Assembly (NCBI GenBank): GCA_008921705.1
Contig: VFFE01007030.1
Span: forward strand, 383,314-447,313
DNA from: Burhinus oedicnemus
Taxonomy: Eukaryota > Chordata > Aves > Charadriiformes > Burhinidae
Length of the DNA: 64,000 bases
Direction: 5' to 3'
Of this stretch, positions 1-17,153 are shown piece by piece (within the stretch, counting starts at the first letter, position 1; each line of letters opens with the position of its first letter). The notes beneath the pieces were generated by a model. The model had not been told where the DNA came from. It searched no databases and was given only the letters and a program-made list of their open reading frames with translations. A program made the position numbers and the translations under genes.

Positions 1-1119
1 TCAGCTAGGTGAGGTCAAACAGCTAGGTGAGGTCAAATGGTCCTGCGAAGGACAAAACCCTGGGCAGAAGTGATTTCCTTCTCTGTGGGAGACACATTCA
101 ATGTCTGATACCGTCTTCTGTCTGATGTAGCAAGCTCAGCTTTTCACATCTGCAGATACTCCCTTCAGATCTAGGATATCTAACGTCATGTCCCTAAGTG
201 AATAAATGCTTGTTTCTGGTACTCAAGATTCTTTAATATATCTTTTCTTGATTTTTATTTTTCTTAATTTCCACTACTGCTTCCTCCATCCCATCCTTAA
301 TGAAGCTACAAGAAAAGAGTGTTTCCATCTAACTTTGTAAGTGTGTCAACCAGTCAGGCTGCATCGGTGAGTGTTAACTAATTGAAATGGTGTGTGCAGA
401 TAGATATAATTTATATGAGATCTAAGGATTAGAGTGTATCTGGAGCTTGTTTATTTAGTTACTTTATAGCTTTGCAAGGTTATTGCCACCTCAGAGAAGT
501 CAATGTATGCAGTGCTTCCTTCAAAGTATTTGAGCTGACCATCTGTATAAAAAGGTGATGCAGTTGATCAGGGAGGAGCACTGAAGATATTTTCAAATAA
601 AGCAGAAAACAGTGCATTTAATTTACTCATTCACTGTAGTAACTGTAAGGTAAAGACATTCAGAATGGCTTCATACTCAGAAAGGACAACCTTCAATTTT
701 TATGGAAATAGATCACGTTTATTTTAATTTCTGTGTGTGAACTGAAGTACATTTGTTTCTTTCTGACTTCAGCAATGACTTACCTGAGCAATTCCACTAA
801 ATAACTCTGGCAGTGCAAAACATGAAGGTAGACTGCGACAGTATTAAAGAAGGTGGTATCTCTGCCCTGTTCTAAAAGTGATTCCGATGAACATGGTTTT
901 GCACCTGATGCTTTGATAATATTCCTAACCAAGTGCTGATGGTAACGTGAAGAGGGATGAACATATAAACACTATAAACATAGTGGTTGTTACGCTTCAC
1001 TATTTCTGATTTTCTGTGTTTCCTAAACATCTTCTAATTCCTGTTTTCGAACTATGAATCTTTCCCAGACACCCCGCAGCTTTGCTTTTCTTTTTTTCTT
1101 TTTTTAAAGTGACACCCAC
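1..1119 (-). other. SIM2: SIM2 intron 10 (partial), runs off the left edge
   Basis: This AT-rich sequence follows the donor of the exon at 1120-1528 and continues past the left edge. No counterpart of the final SIM2 coding exon was seen, so that exon should lie to the left. The first 37 bases contain an 18-base unit repeated twice. Reading straight through the donor gives a short lysine-rich tail that stops at 1052. A minus-strand AATAAA lies at 718-723. Both would suit an intron-retaining transcript, but this is inference. Confidence 0.8.
2..37. repeat. Two-copy 18-bp tandem duplication
   Basis: The unit CAGCTAGGTGAGGTCAAA occurs twice in a row with no mismatch at 2-19 and 20-37. It lies at the left edge, so further copies may exist outside the window. 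Confidence 0.85.
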
Positions 1120-1528
1120 CTTCATAACTCTGTGCAAGATTATGTCGGATGATGTTCACTGGCTGATCAGGAAGATTTTTAGATGGTGACTGGCTGTTGG
1201 GTACCAAGGAGTTGGCATAATGCCACTGGCATTCTCCATTTGTCTGCAGCGTACTCAAGAAAAATCGAGCCACTTCACAAGGTGCTCCTTGAGACTGCCC
1301 AAACTTTGAAGGCAGCATTTGCTTTTTGCTACTGAAGACATGAGAATCTACAGGGAAGTGTCCATAATGGTAAGAGAAAGGCAAGCTATATGGTGGGGCA
1401 TATAAAAGTTCACTGTTTTCTGAATGGAAGTTTTGTTCTTGAATGGTGGCAGCGTTCACTGCAGGGCTGGATCGCCAGTTTCCCACCTGGCTGCATTCCA
1501 GTTTGTCTGTTTGGAATGAGCTGTATTG
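1120..1528 (-). CDS. SIM2: SIM2 exon 10: C-terminal region after the PAS domains
   Basis: This exon encodes part of the C-terminal region of Single-minded 2, a bHLH-PAS transcription factor that pairs with ARNT in the nucleus. The minus-strand frame begins QYSSFQTDKLECSQ and contains SLPFSYHYGHFPVDSHVFSS, CEVARFFLSTL and GECQWHYAN, blocks I recognise as SIM2 rather than SIM1. The acceptor is a pyrimidine tract plus CAG just above 1528. The donor GAAG|GTGGGT lies at 1120/1119, giving 409 bp (136 codons plus one base). In mammalian SIM2 this Ser/Pro-rich part belongs to the repressive C-terminal half. The next exon would complete an Ala codon (human ...SYE|AP) and lies off the left edge. The numbering as exon 10 of 11 follows my recollection of the human gene. 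Confidence 0.95.
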
Positions 1529-2669
1529 CTGGGGGAAAGAAGAAAAAAAAAGGGGTGGGGGGGTGGAGGGGAAGAGAGTTAAATTACTAACTTTTATATG
1601 AAACTGCATAACATATCATAGAGGCGCCAAAAGCTGGGCCTCCTTGAACTACAATCTCAGTGGCTATAGGGACTGGCTTACCAGTGCATTTAAAGTTCCT
1701 TGTCTTCATAATAACTTTACCTTCACTTAACATGGGAACAAAAACGATTTTGTCATCCTAAAGTTAAGGGTTTATTTGATAATTTTGCCAGTTGGATTTT
1801 AGCTAGTAAGTGTAAGCAGTTGTAAATACCAGAGGGCAGAAGTTTGTTGCAAAGCACTGGAAGTCACTGATAAATGGAGTAGCAGACCATGAATATGATT
1901 TTGCATATGTTGGCATATCAAGCTTTAGAATGGTAGGAACACAAAATCTGTCCTTCGCATCAGCTTCTATCACAATGATTTTCTCTTCTCACTCTCTCCC
2001 ACCCTCCTCTCCAGACTCTGAATTCTTTTTGGGCTCTCACCCTTTTGAATGCAAGCTGCATTCACTGCTGTTTTAAGGTAATAGTAGCCCCTTCCAGCAA
2101 TATTCATTGCAAAGTCGCAGAATGTCTCAAGATGGGTGTCAGTCTCACCACACCCAGTTTTATGGACAATGTCAGTAGTTTCCTCTCACTTCTGGTTCTA
2201 GCTGAGCCAGTGACAGTGAGAGATATTCCAAATCCCACTCCATTGCTCTGGTTGCTAGGATTCATTCTTATGACATGTTCTCCAGCATAAAGAAACTGCT
2301 AATACCTATGCGACATTAAGAACTCTGCCTAACAGTGAAAGATGCATTCTGCACCAGCGCAAGTTTTCACAACACATTCTTAGTACATGTTTTTCTTCTT
2401 TTTACCAAGAAAGCACACTGATTTTGAAGTACTTTACATATGCCAAATCCAAAAGTTTTTGTGTTTGCATCCATCACCAGAGTTGGTTTGTACTACTTGT
2501 GCTGTCCACCCCAAGAACAGAAGGGTCTAATTGTGTTCTGGCCTACAAGGGAGTTCCTATGGCAGGGCATACTATAGTCAGTTTTAGAGTAAGTTGAGTT
2601 CTGGATGATGTCTATCCTGTCCCAAGCACTCTACCACAACAATTGGTAAGTAAAAATAGCAGAAGTTAC
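1529..2669 (-). other. SIM2: SIM2 intron 9
   Basis: This 1.1 kb intron lies between two exons in compatible phase. A polypurine run on the plus strand near 1530-1575 forms the pyrimidine tract of the downstream acceptor. I see no other gene or recognisable mobile element here. Confidence 0.85.
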
Positions 2670-2838
2670 CTGTTGTGGGTAAGGTGTTGTTCTGAGTTTT
2701 GCCTTCATTTTATTACTTTTGGGTTTTACTATCTTCCTTGTTTCCTGCGAGGTAGATACTGAGTTTCTGCATGAAAACTGTGACTTAGAAATGGTAACCT
2801 GGTCCAGTGACAACTGAAGTTCCTTATACTCAATATCT
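2670..2838 (-). CDS. SIM2: SIM2 exon 9: linker after PAS-B
   Basis: The exon reads DIEYKELQLSLDQVTISK and then STSQETRKIVKPKSNKMKAK and LRTTPYPQQ on the minus strand. The STSQETRK-VKPK stretch followed by LRT-PYP is characteristic of SIM2; SIM1 differs strongly in this part. The acceptor GCAG| lies above 2838 and supplies the last base of the Thr codon begun in the exon at 4724-4871. The donor CAG|GTAACT lies below 2670. The length is 169 bp (one base plus 56 codons). The basic Lys/Arg-rich segment follows the PAS-B domain; a role in nuclear localisation is possible but not shown by the sequence. Confidence 0.95.
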
Positions 2839-4884
<2,046 letters not shown>

Positions 4885-7203
4885 TTAAAAAAGCATTTCA
4901 CATTGCTTGGACTTGTGAGCACTTCCTGGAGAGATTTATTTGTAAAGCAGGGACTTTTCCCCCTCCTCCCTTCCCGTAAGCCTCCTCCTTCTACCACCAA
5001 ACATTAAATAGCTCCCCTGCAAAGGTATCTGTCCTGCCCCTTCACGTAGTTTCACAAGGTCGCATTATTGTCTACAAACAGTATGTTGCAAACTATTAAG
5101 GTTTGTCTTCCTTCTTTTCCAGTTCACCTTGCTCTCTTATACTTACATTCTGCAAAAACACTTACTGTTTCTCATCTAACTGAAAAAGAGAAGTTCAAGG
5201 CAGCAGAAGTACTTTGAAGAGGACACAACTAGCTTGAATTTTTCCGGTGTATTTGGAAGCACTGTTGTCATTCATAGCTTGATAGATTATTGTATATTTT
5301 GCAATGTATTTTATGCTACGATGCTTTTTCCTCTGTAGGCAGTACATTTTGAAGGCTGATTTAAAAGGGATAAATTAAAATGCTGTTTGGTTCTTAAGCA
5401 CACAAATAAAGCCAAGGCCAGAGAGGTGAATCAGTTATCTGATAGATTTTACTAGAAATGTAATCCTCTATACACCAGTTTGGATCCTCTGTGAACAAAG
5501 ATATTTTGGCATAAGGCTATGCTATAATAGGAGTTGTGCAGCATCTCTAAATATTTAATCTAGCCACAAATATTTCTGGTTCAGTGCCAGGCATTTATCT
5601 AATGATTGATTATAAGATAATGCCCAGCCTTCGAAGGTGATACTTGTCTTGTGTGACCCTGGAGCATTCCTCTAGGAACTCCATCTTCTTACTCTTCTAT
5701 ACAATCAGTTATTTATTTTAAATTAGGAAATAAGGGACTGAGTTTGCTACACAAACTATGTCCAAAAAAGTGATCAATAGCAGCAATACCTTTATAAAAT
5801 ACGTGATTAAGAAATGAAATTACTGCGTAAAAATATAGGACGTGTACTACACTGAACTTAGTAGCAAAGCTCACTGTAATTTTGTTCTCTCATTGTACAT
5901 GCTTGCTGCAGAAGCAGATGCATGATAAGGAAATCAAACAACAGCTTTCTCTTTCAGCCAGCTCTAGTGGAGGAAATGACCACTTGAAATGAAAATACAT
6001 GGCCTTATAATTAGTATTCATAGCAGATTTTTCTGACAGGGAGGGCATCCAATGTTAAATTGGGAACTAAGGAGTGCATAACCTTTGGGGGTTTGTTTAC
6101 TGTTTAGAATTTAACTATATGGCTACCAGTCATTGCTGGGACTGGCTTTTTTTGTTTCAGTTGTTACTTGGGGTAGTAGGGATTTGTAATTTCAATAGTA
6201 ATCAGAGACTGCAATAATGTGAACAGCCCAATGTGAGACTGATAGAAATAGAGGAGCAAGAGTTCTTCTTCTTGCTAAAAGGTCCTCTAAGTCTGTAGCA
6301 CATAGGTCACCTCTCTGGACTGCTTACTCTCCTAGCCATCTGTGCGCTTCACAACATATTTAAACTTTTCTTCATACCCAGTTAATCTCCCTAAGAAAAT
6401 CAGGCTCTTAAAAAATGGCTATAGACAGGTCTTTCTGGACATGTCAGTTCTCCTTCCATTACAGGATATGGTACCCATTTGTTCAGAAAGCAACAAGATA
6501 AACAACATCATCTTGCAGGACGTTCAAAAACCCATCCTTGCTGACACTAAGCCACTACTATTTAGAGTTTGAAGTCTCTCTTAGACATCAGCTTTTTGCC
6601 TCATACTTGCTGGTGTCTTTTTTCATGCCTACATTTCTATGTAGAATACTCTACAGGGTGGAGGTGTGCATATGTACAGATATTTAAGAATATCATGAGG
6701 AATATGTGTGTAAGTATGTAAACACATACAGAATATAGTCATGTCTACTCTTTAAGTGTAATATATGGCTCCAAGGTAAAGGTCTTGTAGCTGCTACTCA
6801 AAGATTAAGTGTAACAATGCCAAGTAAGTCTGTTATAAAAATATTTGTTAATAATCAGCTGTATGCCATGGAATCACTGTTTCTTGGTGTTCTATAATCC
6901 AAATGGTCCAGTTTTAGGAAATGATGTTTACATTTTGGCCTAGATCATCTAACAGATATTTTTTGTAATGTGGTCTAGGCTTTTCAGAGCTGAGTCTTTG
7001 TGCTAGTTTAATGGTCAGGTTTTCCTTGAATTCAAAGTGCCTTGGTACTCAGTCTTCCAAAATAGAAATTAATGCTGTAATGGATTGCTAGCTATATGTG
7101 CTTTGGGACTAGATTTTACTTTCTGTCTCACTGATGTTTTTTTAAATCCCTGGTTTAGGTCTCCAGTTAAGACAGTATTTTAAAAGATGTGAAAACCACT
7201 GAG

Positions 7204-8416
7204 GACATCATTCGCCGAGGAGACCAGCTCCAGTGCAGGTAAGCCCGCGCTGGGGAAGGGGATCGAGGTGGAAAGGGCCGGCAAGGTGCTCTTTTTGGGG
7301 CTTTTCGAAGGAGGGAAAAGCGGCTAGCTCGTGCCGGAACCGGCAGCTCGAGGGCGGGCTGCTGACGCAGCAGGGGGCGCAGCCAACACCACCCGCGGCC
7401 GTTCTAAACGAGCGGTCCCGGTGCGGCACCCAGCGCGCAGGCAGCCGGTGGGCGTCACCGCGGCGAGGGCGGGCGAGCGAACAGGGCGCAGCATCTCGCA
7501 CGGTAGGTCGCTGCAAGCCTTGCGACGAAGCCGGCCACAGGCTGGGCGAGCGCAAGCGGAGGAACATCAGCGTGCAGGGCGACGTGCTCAAGGAGTGCAG
7601 GAGGCAGAGAGCAGTGATTGGTCACCTCCCGGCTCAAGAGGAGAACATGGCCACTAGACAGCCCAAAGCCACTGCAAGAAAGAACGTGGGAACTCAAACC
7701 GTGCTCCCGCACAAGCATGTGGCCGTGCAGGTCTCCGGCTGCAACGAATGCCTGAGCCTGGCACTGGTATCAGAGGGAGCCAGAGACACCGCTGCGTGCG
7801 GTGCGATCAAATAGACGATCTGCTCAGGCAGGTGCTTGAACTGAGGGAGGAGGTAGAAAGGTTAAGAACCATTAGAGAATGCAAAAAAGAAATAGATTGG
7901 TGGAGCCATACCCTGAGGCATAGGCAGCAGGAAGAGGCCCTACCAGAAGTGGATGATCCCCTTCCCTCCTGTCACCAGGCAGAAGGAGGGGACTTAAGGG
8001 ACAAGGGGGAGTGGAGATGGGTCCCTCCTTGGAGAGTCAAGCGAAACCCCTCCTGGCCCCCCTCACCTTCCCGATTGCCCTTGTATAATAAGTATGGGGC
8101 TTTGGAAATTGAGGGCCAGGAGGATGGAGAGGACGATCCATCCAGTGAGTTGCCCAGGGCTGGTCACCCCCACGCCTTAGGGCTTCCTCAACTAAGAAAA
8201 AAAGAAGGGTAATTGTAGTAGGTGACTCCCTTCTGAGGAGAACAGAGGGCCCCATTTGTAGACCTGACCCATCCCACCGGGAGGTCAGCTGCCTCCCTTG
8301 GGCCAGGATTAAGGACATAAGGAGAAAACTCCCTACCCTGGTTCGGCCCTCAGATTACTACCCACTACTGATATTTCAAGTAGGTGGTGATGAGGTAGCT
8401 ACCAGAAGTCTAAGGG
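7204..8416 (+). mobile_element. CR1 LINE, 5' part with broken ORF1
   Basis: An abrupt GC-rich block begins near 7204 inside AT-rich intron. It encodes a CR1-type ORF1 protein. A first frame (7233-7814) carries MATRQPKATARKNVGTQT and VQVSGCNECLSL. The next frame (7748-8212) carries CVRCDQIDDLL, a short coiled coil LELREEVERLRTI and EIDWW. A third frame from about 8190 encodes VIVVGDSLLRRTEGPICRP, the GDSL motif of the SGNH-esterase-like domain known from avian CR1 ORF1, then LVRPSDYYPLLIFQ. Two frame changes (near 7770-7800 and near 8190) mean the ORF is not intact. The element runs into the gap at 8417, so its remainder is unseen. CR1 copies are usually truncated at the 5' end, so a retained 5' portion is uncommon. 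Confidence 0.85.
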
Positions 8417-8436
8417 NNNNNNNNNNNNNNNNNNNN
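8417..8436. other. Assembly gap (20 N)
   Basis: Twenty N characters separate CR1 ORF1 sequence from an LTR-like sequence. The true size is unknown. A run of exactly 20 N is probably a placeholder. Confidence 0.99.
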
Positions 8437-8680
8437 ATCGCGCTGTACGGGAAGATAGGGTCCCTCTCCTGATAGCCATTAGCGTGTGATTTATGATGTG
8501 AGCAGGCGGAAGTGACGTTGTAAACCCAAGTTATAAAACACAGTGTTACCTTGCAATAAACGCCATTTGCCGTCCACCACATTGGTGTCTGTGAGCTGAT
8601 GGCCCGAGCGGCCTGGGGTTGGCCGCCGTGTCGTTCCTGAACCAGGAAGGGACTGGCAGGGAACTTAGGCAGGGACTCAT
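8437..8680 (+). mobile_element. LTR remnant resembling avian alpharetroviruses
   Basis: Right of the gap is a short block with the order expected at the 3' half of an LTR. There is a TATA-like ATAAAA at 8533-8538, a polyadenylation signal AATAAA at 8555-8560, then CCACCACATTGGTGT (near 8575-8589) and GATGGCC. This arrangement matches the R-U5 part of avian leukosis-type LTRs as I recall them. No gag, pol or env sequence is visible beside it, so it is a solo or truncated LTR. The left boundary is hidden by the gap and the right boundary is uncertain. Confidence 0.65.
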
Positions 8681-10815
8681 TATTTGTGTGGCCCCACTTC
8701 CCCAGTTGCAGAGCAAACACTGTGTATATTGATGGTGTTATAGAAATAAATAACACTAGTTCAAATGCCAGAAGCTTTTTCATATAGCTGGAAGCTAATC
8801 AAATCCTTTTTAAAACAGGAAACACTGTTTGCTGCCAGCATACCTTAGGAAAATACATCTACATTTTCCTCATAGTCTGATGTTCTTGTTATGTCCCTTC
8901 TAACTTGTTCCACTCACTGTTCCCTTTGTTTTGTTCTTTGTACTGCCTAACTTAAAGTTCAGTTGCTTTAGGTCTTTAGTTTGGAAATTTTTTTTTTTCC
9001 TCTTTGAAAAAGCAATTGGTTACCCTAGTTTAGGGTTGCGTTTTTTGGGGGCTTTTTTAATACCCTTATTAGGTGTAACATGTTTCTCTCCAGATTTCTT
9101 CATCAGATGACACTTAATCATCAAATTGCTTTATAGAATGGTACGTCAAACTTGCCAACCTTTTACTGTTCATGTTCCTAAGACATTTACTGATGGATAG
9201 TGGGGGAGTTATAACAGTGCTCCCAGAGGAAGTTTGTACACTTTACATCTGTTTTTATAATTCCTCTTACTTGGTATTCTGACTGTGATTCTGCACTGTT
9301 CCCACTGGTGCCCAAGCATTAGCCATTATTTTTGCTTCTTGGCATTTATTTGCTTTGAAACCTCCATAAATTTCTATGCATATGTCTCACATTTTTCTTC
9401 TGTTTTTAACTTTTACAATAATTTATCTTTGTAGTTCAGATACAGTATCTAGAAAACTGCTTTTAGTTATTCTGTCTGGTTGAGGTTTTTTTTTCTTGGG
9501 GGGGGGGGGAAGGGAAGGAGGTGGTGGTGTTAATTTAGTAAACAAGATGTGTCTATTTGTTTAAAACTCCAGTCATACATAGATCAAATTCACAGCCAAA
9601 GTACAAGTCTTCTACTGTGCACACAGAATTATCCATCACTTTGCTCTAAAATGGAAAACTCTTTTTCCAGAGATGATTGTGGCTATAATGGAATCATCTC
9701 TATATGGGTTGATGTAGGTATTTCAAATAGTCTTGTGAAAATAATGAGTGATATGTTGTACAGGTCAACAGTCACATCCAGATGCAGATGTTAACACTAC
9801 AAAGAGAATGCTTCCAACAGGATGTTACCGTGTACCATGGTCATTGTAGTTTTTAGTCTGCAGTGGCCCAGAATATTCAATGGTGTTTTGGTAAATATGA
9901 ACTTGCTGTAAGATCAGTTTCTGCTTTCCCAGGTGTAGCACACACTGCCATCAACAGAATTCGGCACTTGGAATTTCAGCATTGACTTGCCAAATACAGT
10001 TACACCCTCCTTTATATTCCAGATCCTCATGAACAACACATATTAAGGTGAAGAACTGACTAGTTTCTCCTTCAGGAAGCCTAAGAGAAGGATTTGACTC
10101 TGGCTGCTTTCAGCCCACAGGAGCAATCTGGAAAAAAATTCACTGACATTGGTTTTTGGATGTCATTTTTGCATTGTATGGGCTGCAGCAGACTGAGCCA
10201 AATCCAGAGTTCAGCTATTCCCTCAATTTGCTTCGCAAGTGAATGTGCTACTGAATGAACTACTTCCCAAACCCAGATGTTTGAAGATATGATTAGTGTC
10301 TGTTGGCAGATGGGGAATTATTAAATGTGTAATTTTTTTTCCTGACACTCCATTCTCCAAACTTCATCCACATGCTATTAATGAACATTCATCTAAGGGT
10401 TTTTTGGTTTTGCATTCACTTCAAACATGGGATGATTATTACTAACATATTTCAGAGGAATTGGGAGCTGTTGTATAATTTTTCTTTTAACAACAGAGGC
10501 TAGTAAGGTTCAGATTTTCCCCTCTCATTTGCTCTGTTGGGTTTTTTCCTTCAAGAGTTCACCACTCAGAATCAAGACCCTAGATCCTTTAAGTAGAAAC
10601 ATAAAAGTAGCTAGATACTTAATACGCCGTGCTTCTGAAAAAAACGTATCTAGCTTATTTGCAGAACTAACGGTTTCCTTAAGCGATAACCAAGCACTTT
10701 TGAAAATCTAGCTCCAGTCAAGATTTGGAAAGCTTTCTCTACTTTCCAGCATAGTGGGTGTTGTCTGCAAAACTTCTCACTCTACTTAATAAATTTCAGT
10801 CTAACATTCTTTTTA

Positions 10816-14631
<3,816 letters not shown>

Positions 14632-14831
14632 CTGGAATCTAGGAATATCAATTTTAAGTCCAAACTTGCTCTGAACATAAACATGTTACTGTGAAGTTTG
14701 ATCTCAGTGATTGCACTGGGAGGTAAAGATTGACCTACGGCCACCAGTCCAACGATTTGGTAGCAGGAATCATACAAAGACATATCTAGCATATACTGCC
14801 GTATCTTCAAATAGCCACTGCAATGGATCAC
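14632..14831 (-). CDS. SIM2: SIM2 exon 6: end of PAS-A, linker and start of PAS-B
   Basis: The minus strand reads [40 protein letters not shown] and [20 protein letters not shown] ending LIFLDS. This finishes PAS-A, crosses the linker and opens PAS-B. The [16 protein letters not shown] form is that of SIM2; SIM1 has SLDMSPFDGCYQNVGL. The acceptor ATGCCAG| lies above 14831 and the donor CCAG|GTAAGC below 14632. The length is 200 bp (66 codons plus two bases), joining in frame to both neighbours. Confidence 0.96.
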
Positions 14832-17067
14832 CTGGCATGAGAAGAAAACACATTCAATATCTGATGGAAATGGAAGACACTGCAAGTCAGCTGACCACCC
14901 AGTTTCAATGAGGTGATAAAGCAATACACTCTCGTAACACTTGAATACTGCATAGTCTGTTAAGGCTACAGAAGTACATTAATTTATAAATGGAGATTAA
15001 AACACAGTAAATGCAGTTTTTGTGTTTACTGCCAACATGATTAATCCAGTATTAAAGCACATACTCTTTGGGAACTATCTAGATTGCTTTCTAGTTAATA
15101 CTTTAAACTCTCTTTGATATAGATTTCTTGTAGATACAGTCAGAATTCCTGTTCATTAATCAAAAATATCTGGAAGTTTCTTTTTTAAATGATGCATTCT
15201 CTGTCTCACACACACACAGAGATATATATAAACATTTACATTTTAATGAGTTATTATTCTGATGAAAAACAGACGCTTTAAAAATCCAGTGGAGGTTAAT
15301 GCATCACATTTGTAAATATTAACTGCTGTATCCATAAATGCACTAGAAATTAGTTTTAAGCTCTCCAGTCAAGTTCAGATGATGTTCTTTTGACATGTGA
15401 CCAAGCCTAGGGTCTTGAAACCAGATTCCTGAATCCCCATAAAAAATTCCTAATCACAGGAGTGATAACTTCAGTGTTAGACTGTAAAAATTCGCAATGT
15501 CAGCCAAAGAGGAGGGAAAATTGTAACCTGGGGACTCCTCCAGAGTGTAAGATTTATTTAATGTAGTGCTGGTGTTTAGAAATCATTTGTGCTCCAACCA
15601 ATTTTCTAGTCCAAACAGCAGGCATATTACACATCCTTCAGCTTAATTTCTTTACTTGTTTGACTTCTAACTGTGGAAAGGAATTAATTTCCACTGTATT
15701 TAGTACTCCTGAACAACCTACTAAAGAGTCACCTATAAATAGGCTCCTTCTGTATAACCTTCCTTCCTCCTCGCCAATCACCACGTGATTAGTATGTTTA
15801 GCAAAAGTACAGTAGCAAGCAAAACTTATTTAAGATTCTACTAATCCCCATACTGAGTCATGAGTTTTTGCTGTACCTCAGCTACTCAAGTGATATTTTC
15901 AAAGTTATTAAATCCTGACTCTAAGTATAGTCAAAGAGAATAAATTTAGGCCAATATCTCTGTAGATGAATGCATCCTTAAATGTTTCACTATGTGAACT
16001 TCTAATAGCGAGCAAAAGAAGAAAGAAGGTGATCCCCCTGAATAGCAGTCATAAATGGGGAAAATAAAAAACATACAGAGATACCACCACTACAAGCTCT
16101 ACTCTTTTACCTGATTTCAGATTCAGCTTTGGGACAGAATCATTTTTTGCTGGAAAGCAGCTGAGCAAACAGGGGTTGATGTAATGAAGAATTATCAGTC
16201 TAACCAGGTAGAGAGCAGTGTAAATAGACAGCTATGTATATCTGGACCTTAAACACATTCCTTAAAAGATGTCTGCTCCTCTTGCATGCTTTCCTTTTTG
16301 TTTCTGAATGACCCAAACAAAATGAATCCTCACCAGACTGTATGTGAAGTACCATTCTCTCCTGATGCTTAAGTGGTAGAACTATACTGTGTAGCTCAAA
16401 AAGCAGCAAATACACACTGTAAAGCTGAAAATAAGAACTACCTGAATGGCAGGTGTTATTACAGAATCTCAGCATTTGCTGTGGCTTCTGACTTCAAGTA
16501 ATAAATAGAAAATGAATACAAGTGATAAGATTTATAAACAAACTTGGTGGTTTAGTACAATTCAACCCTGAGTTGATATTAATGATTGGTTAGGGTAACA
16601 TTATGGTCTCATTAATGTTGATGTAATTCTGGTCAGGCCAATGAGGTGACCTGCCCAACTGGGTGGCTGCTCAACAGGAGCACACTGAGGCAAAGGAATG
16701 CAGGAAGACTTCCAGGTTCCTGTGTCTGGGTTCCTGCCTCACCTGTCTCCAGTTTCATAGGGGAATAAGACCTGGCTGTGCATTCTTCTTGAACCTCCAT
16801 GGGTGTGCTCCAGCCAATTCCTCATCTGGAAGATCAGGGATCAGGATGTGGGAATATGCCACAAAACAAACTCAAACTCACTGTGAGAGTGTCTAGACTT
16901 GCATTACTAAGGGAATCTGCAATCAGCAGTGGCATTTTCTGCATCTGTTCTGATTCTTTCCATCACAGACGTTGCTTTCAGCTACACATACGTAAAAAAA
17001 CCTAAATAAATAAACTTGTCACTTGTTGAATACTTGGGGGGGAAAGGGGAAAGCTTATGTACATTAC
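14832..17067 (-). other. SIM2: SIM2 intron 5
   Basis: This 2.2 kb AT-rich intron has a short CA/TA run near 15207-15231. No gene or mobile element was recognised. Confidence 0.8.
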
Positions 17068-17153
17068 CTTGTAGCCACTACATGTCAATCCTGCATTCCT
17101 CTTGGCTAGGACACACTTCATCCTCAGGAAAAATGATCTCTCAATTTCATATT
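17068..17153 (-). CDS. SIM2: SIM2 exon 5: PAS-A segment
   Basis: The minus strand reads [20 protein letters not shown] and AGLTCSGYK, a short and nearly invariant PAS-A stretch of SIM proteins. The CSGYK ending is the SIM2 form (SIM1 has CGGYK). The acceptor TTTCAG| lies above 17153 and the first codon is completed by the G that ends the exon at 33821. The donor AAG|GTAATG lies below 17068. The exon is 86 bp, too small to stand out as an ORF. Its position and phase fit exactly between the exons at 14632 and 33821. Confidence 0.95.

Noticed and set aside
7208..7718. Minus-strand frames of 127 and 87 codons opposite CR1 ORF1
   Set aside because: They are shadows of the GC-rich CR1 coding strand, which has recognisable CR1 motifs on the plus strand.
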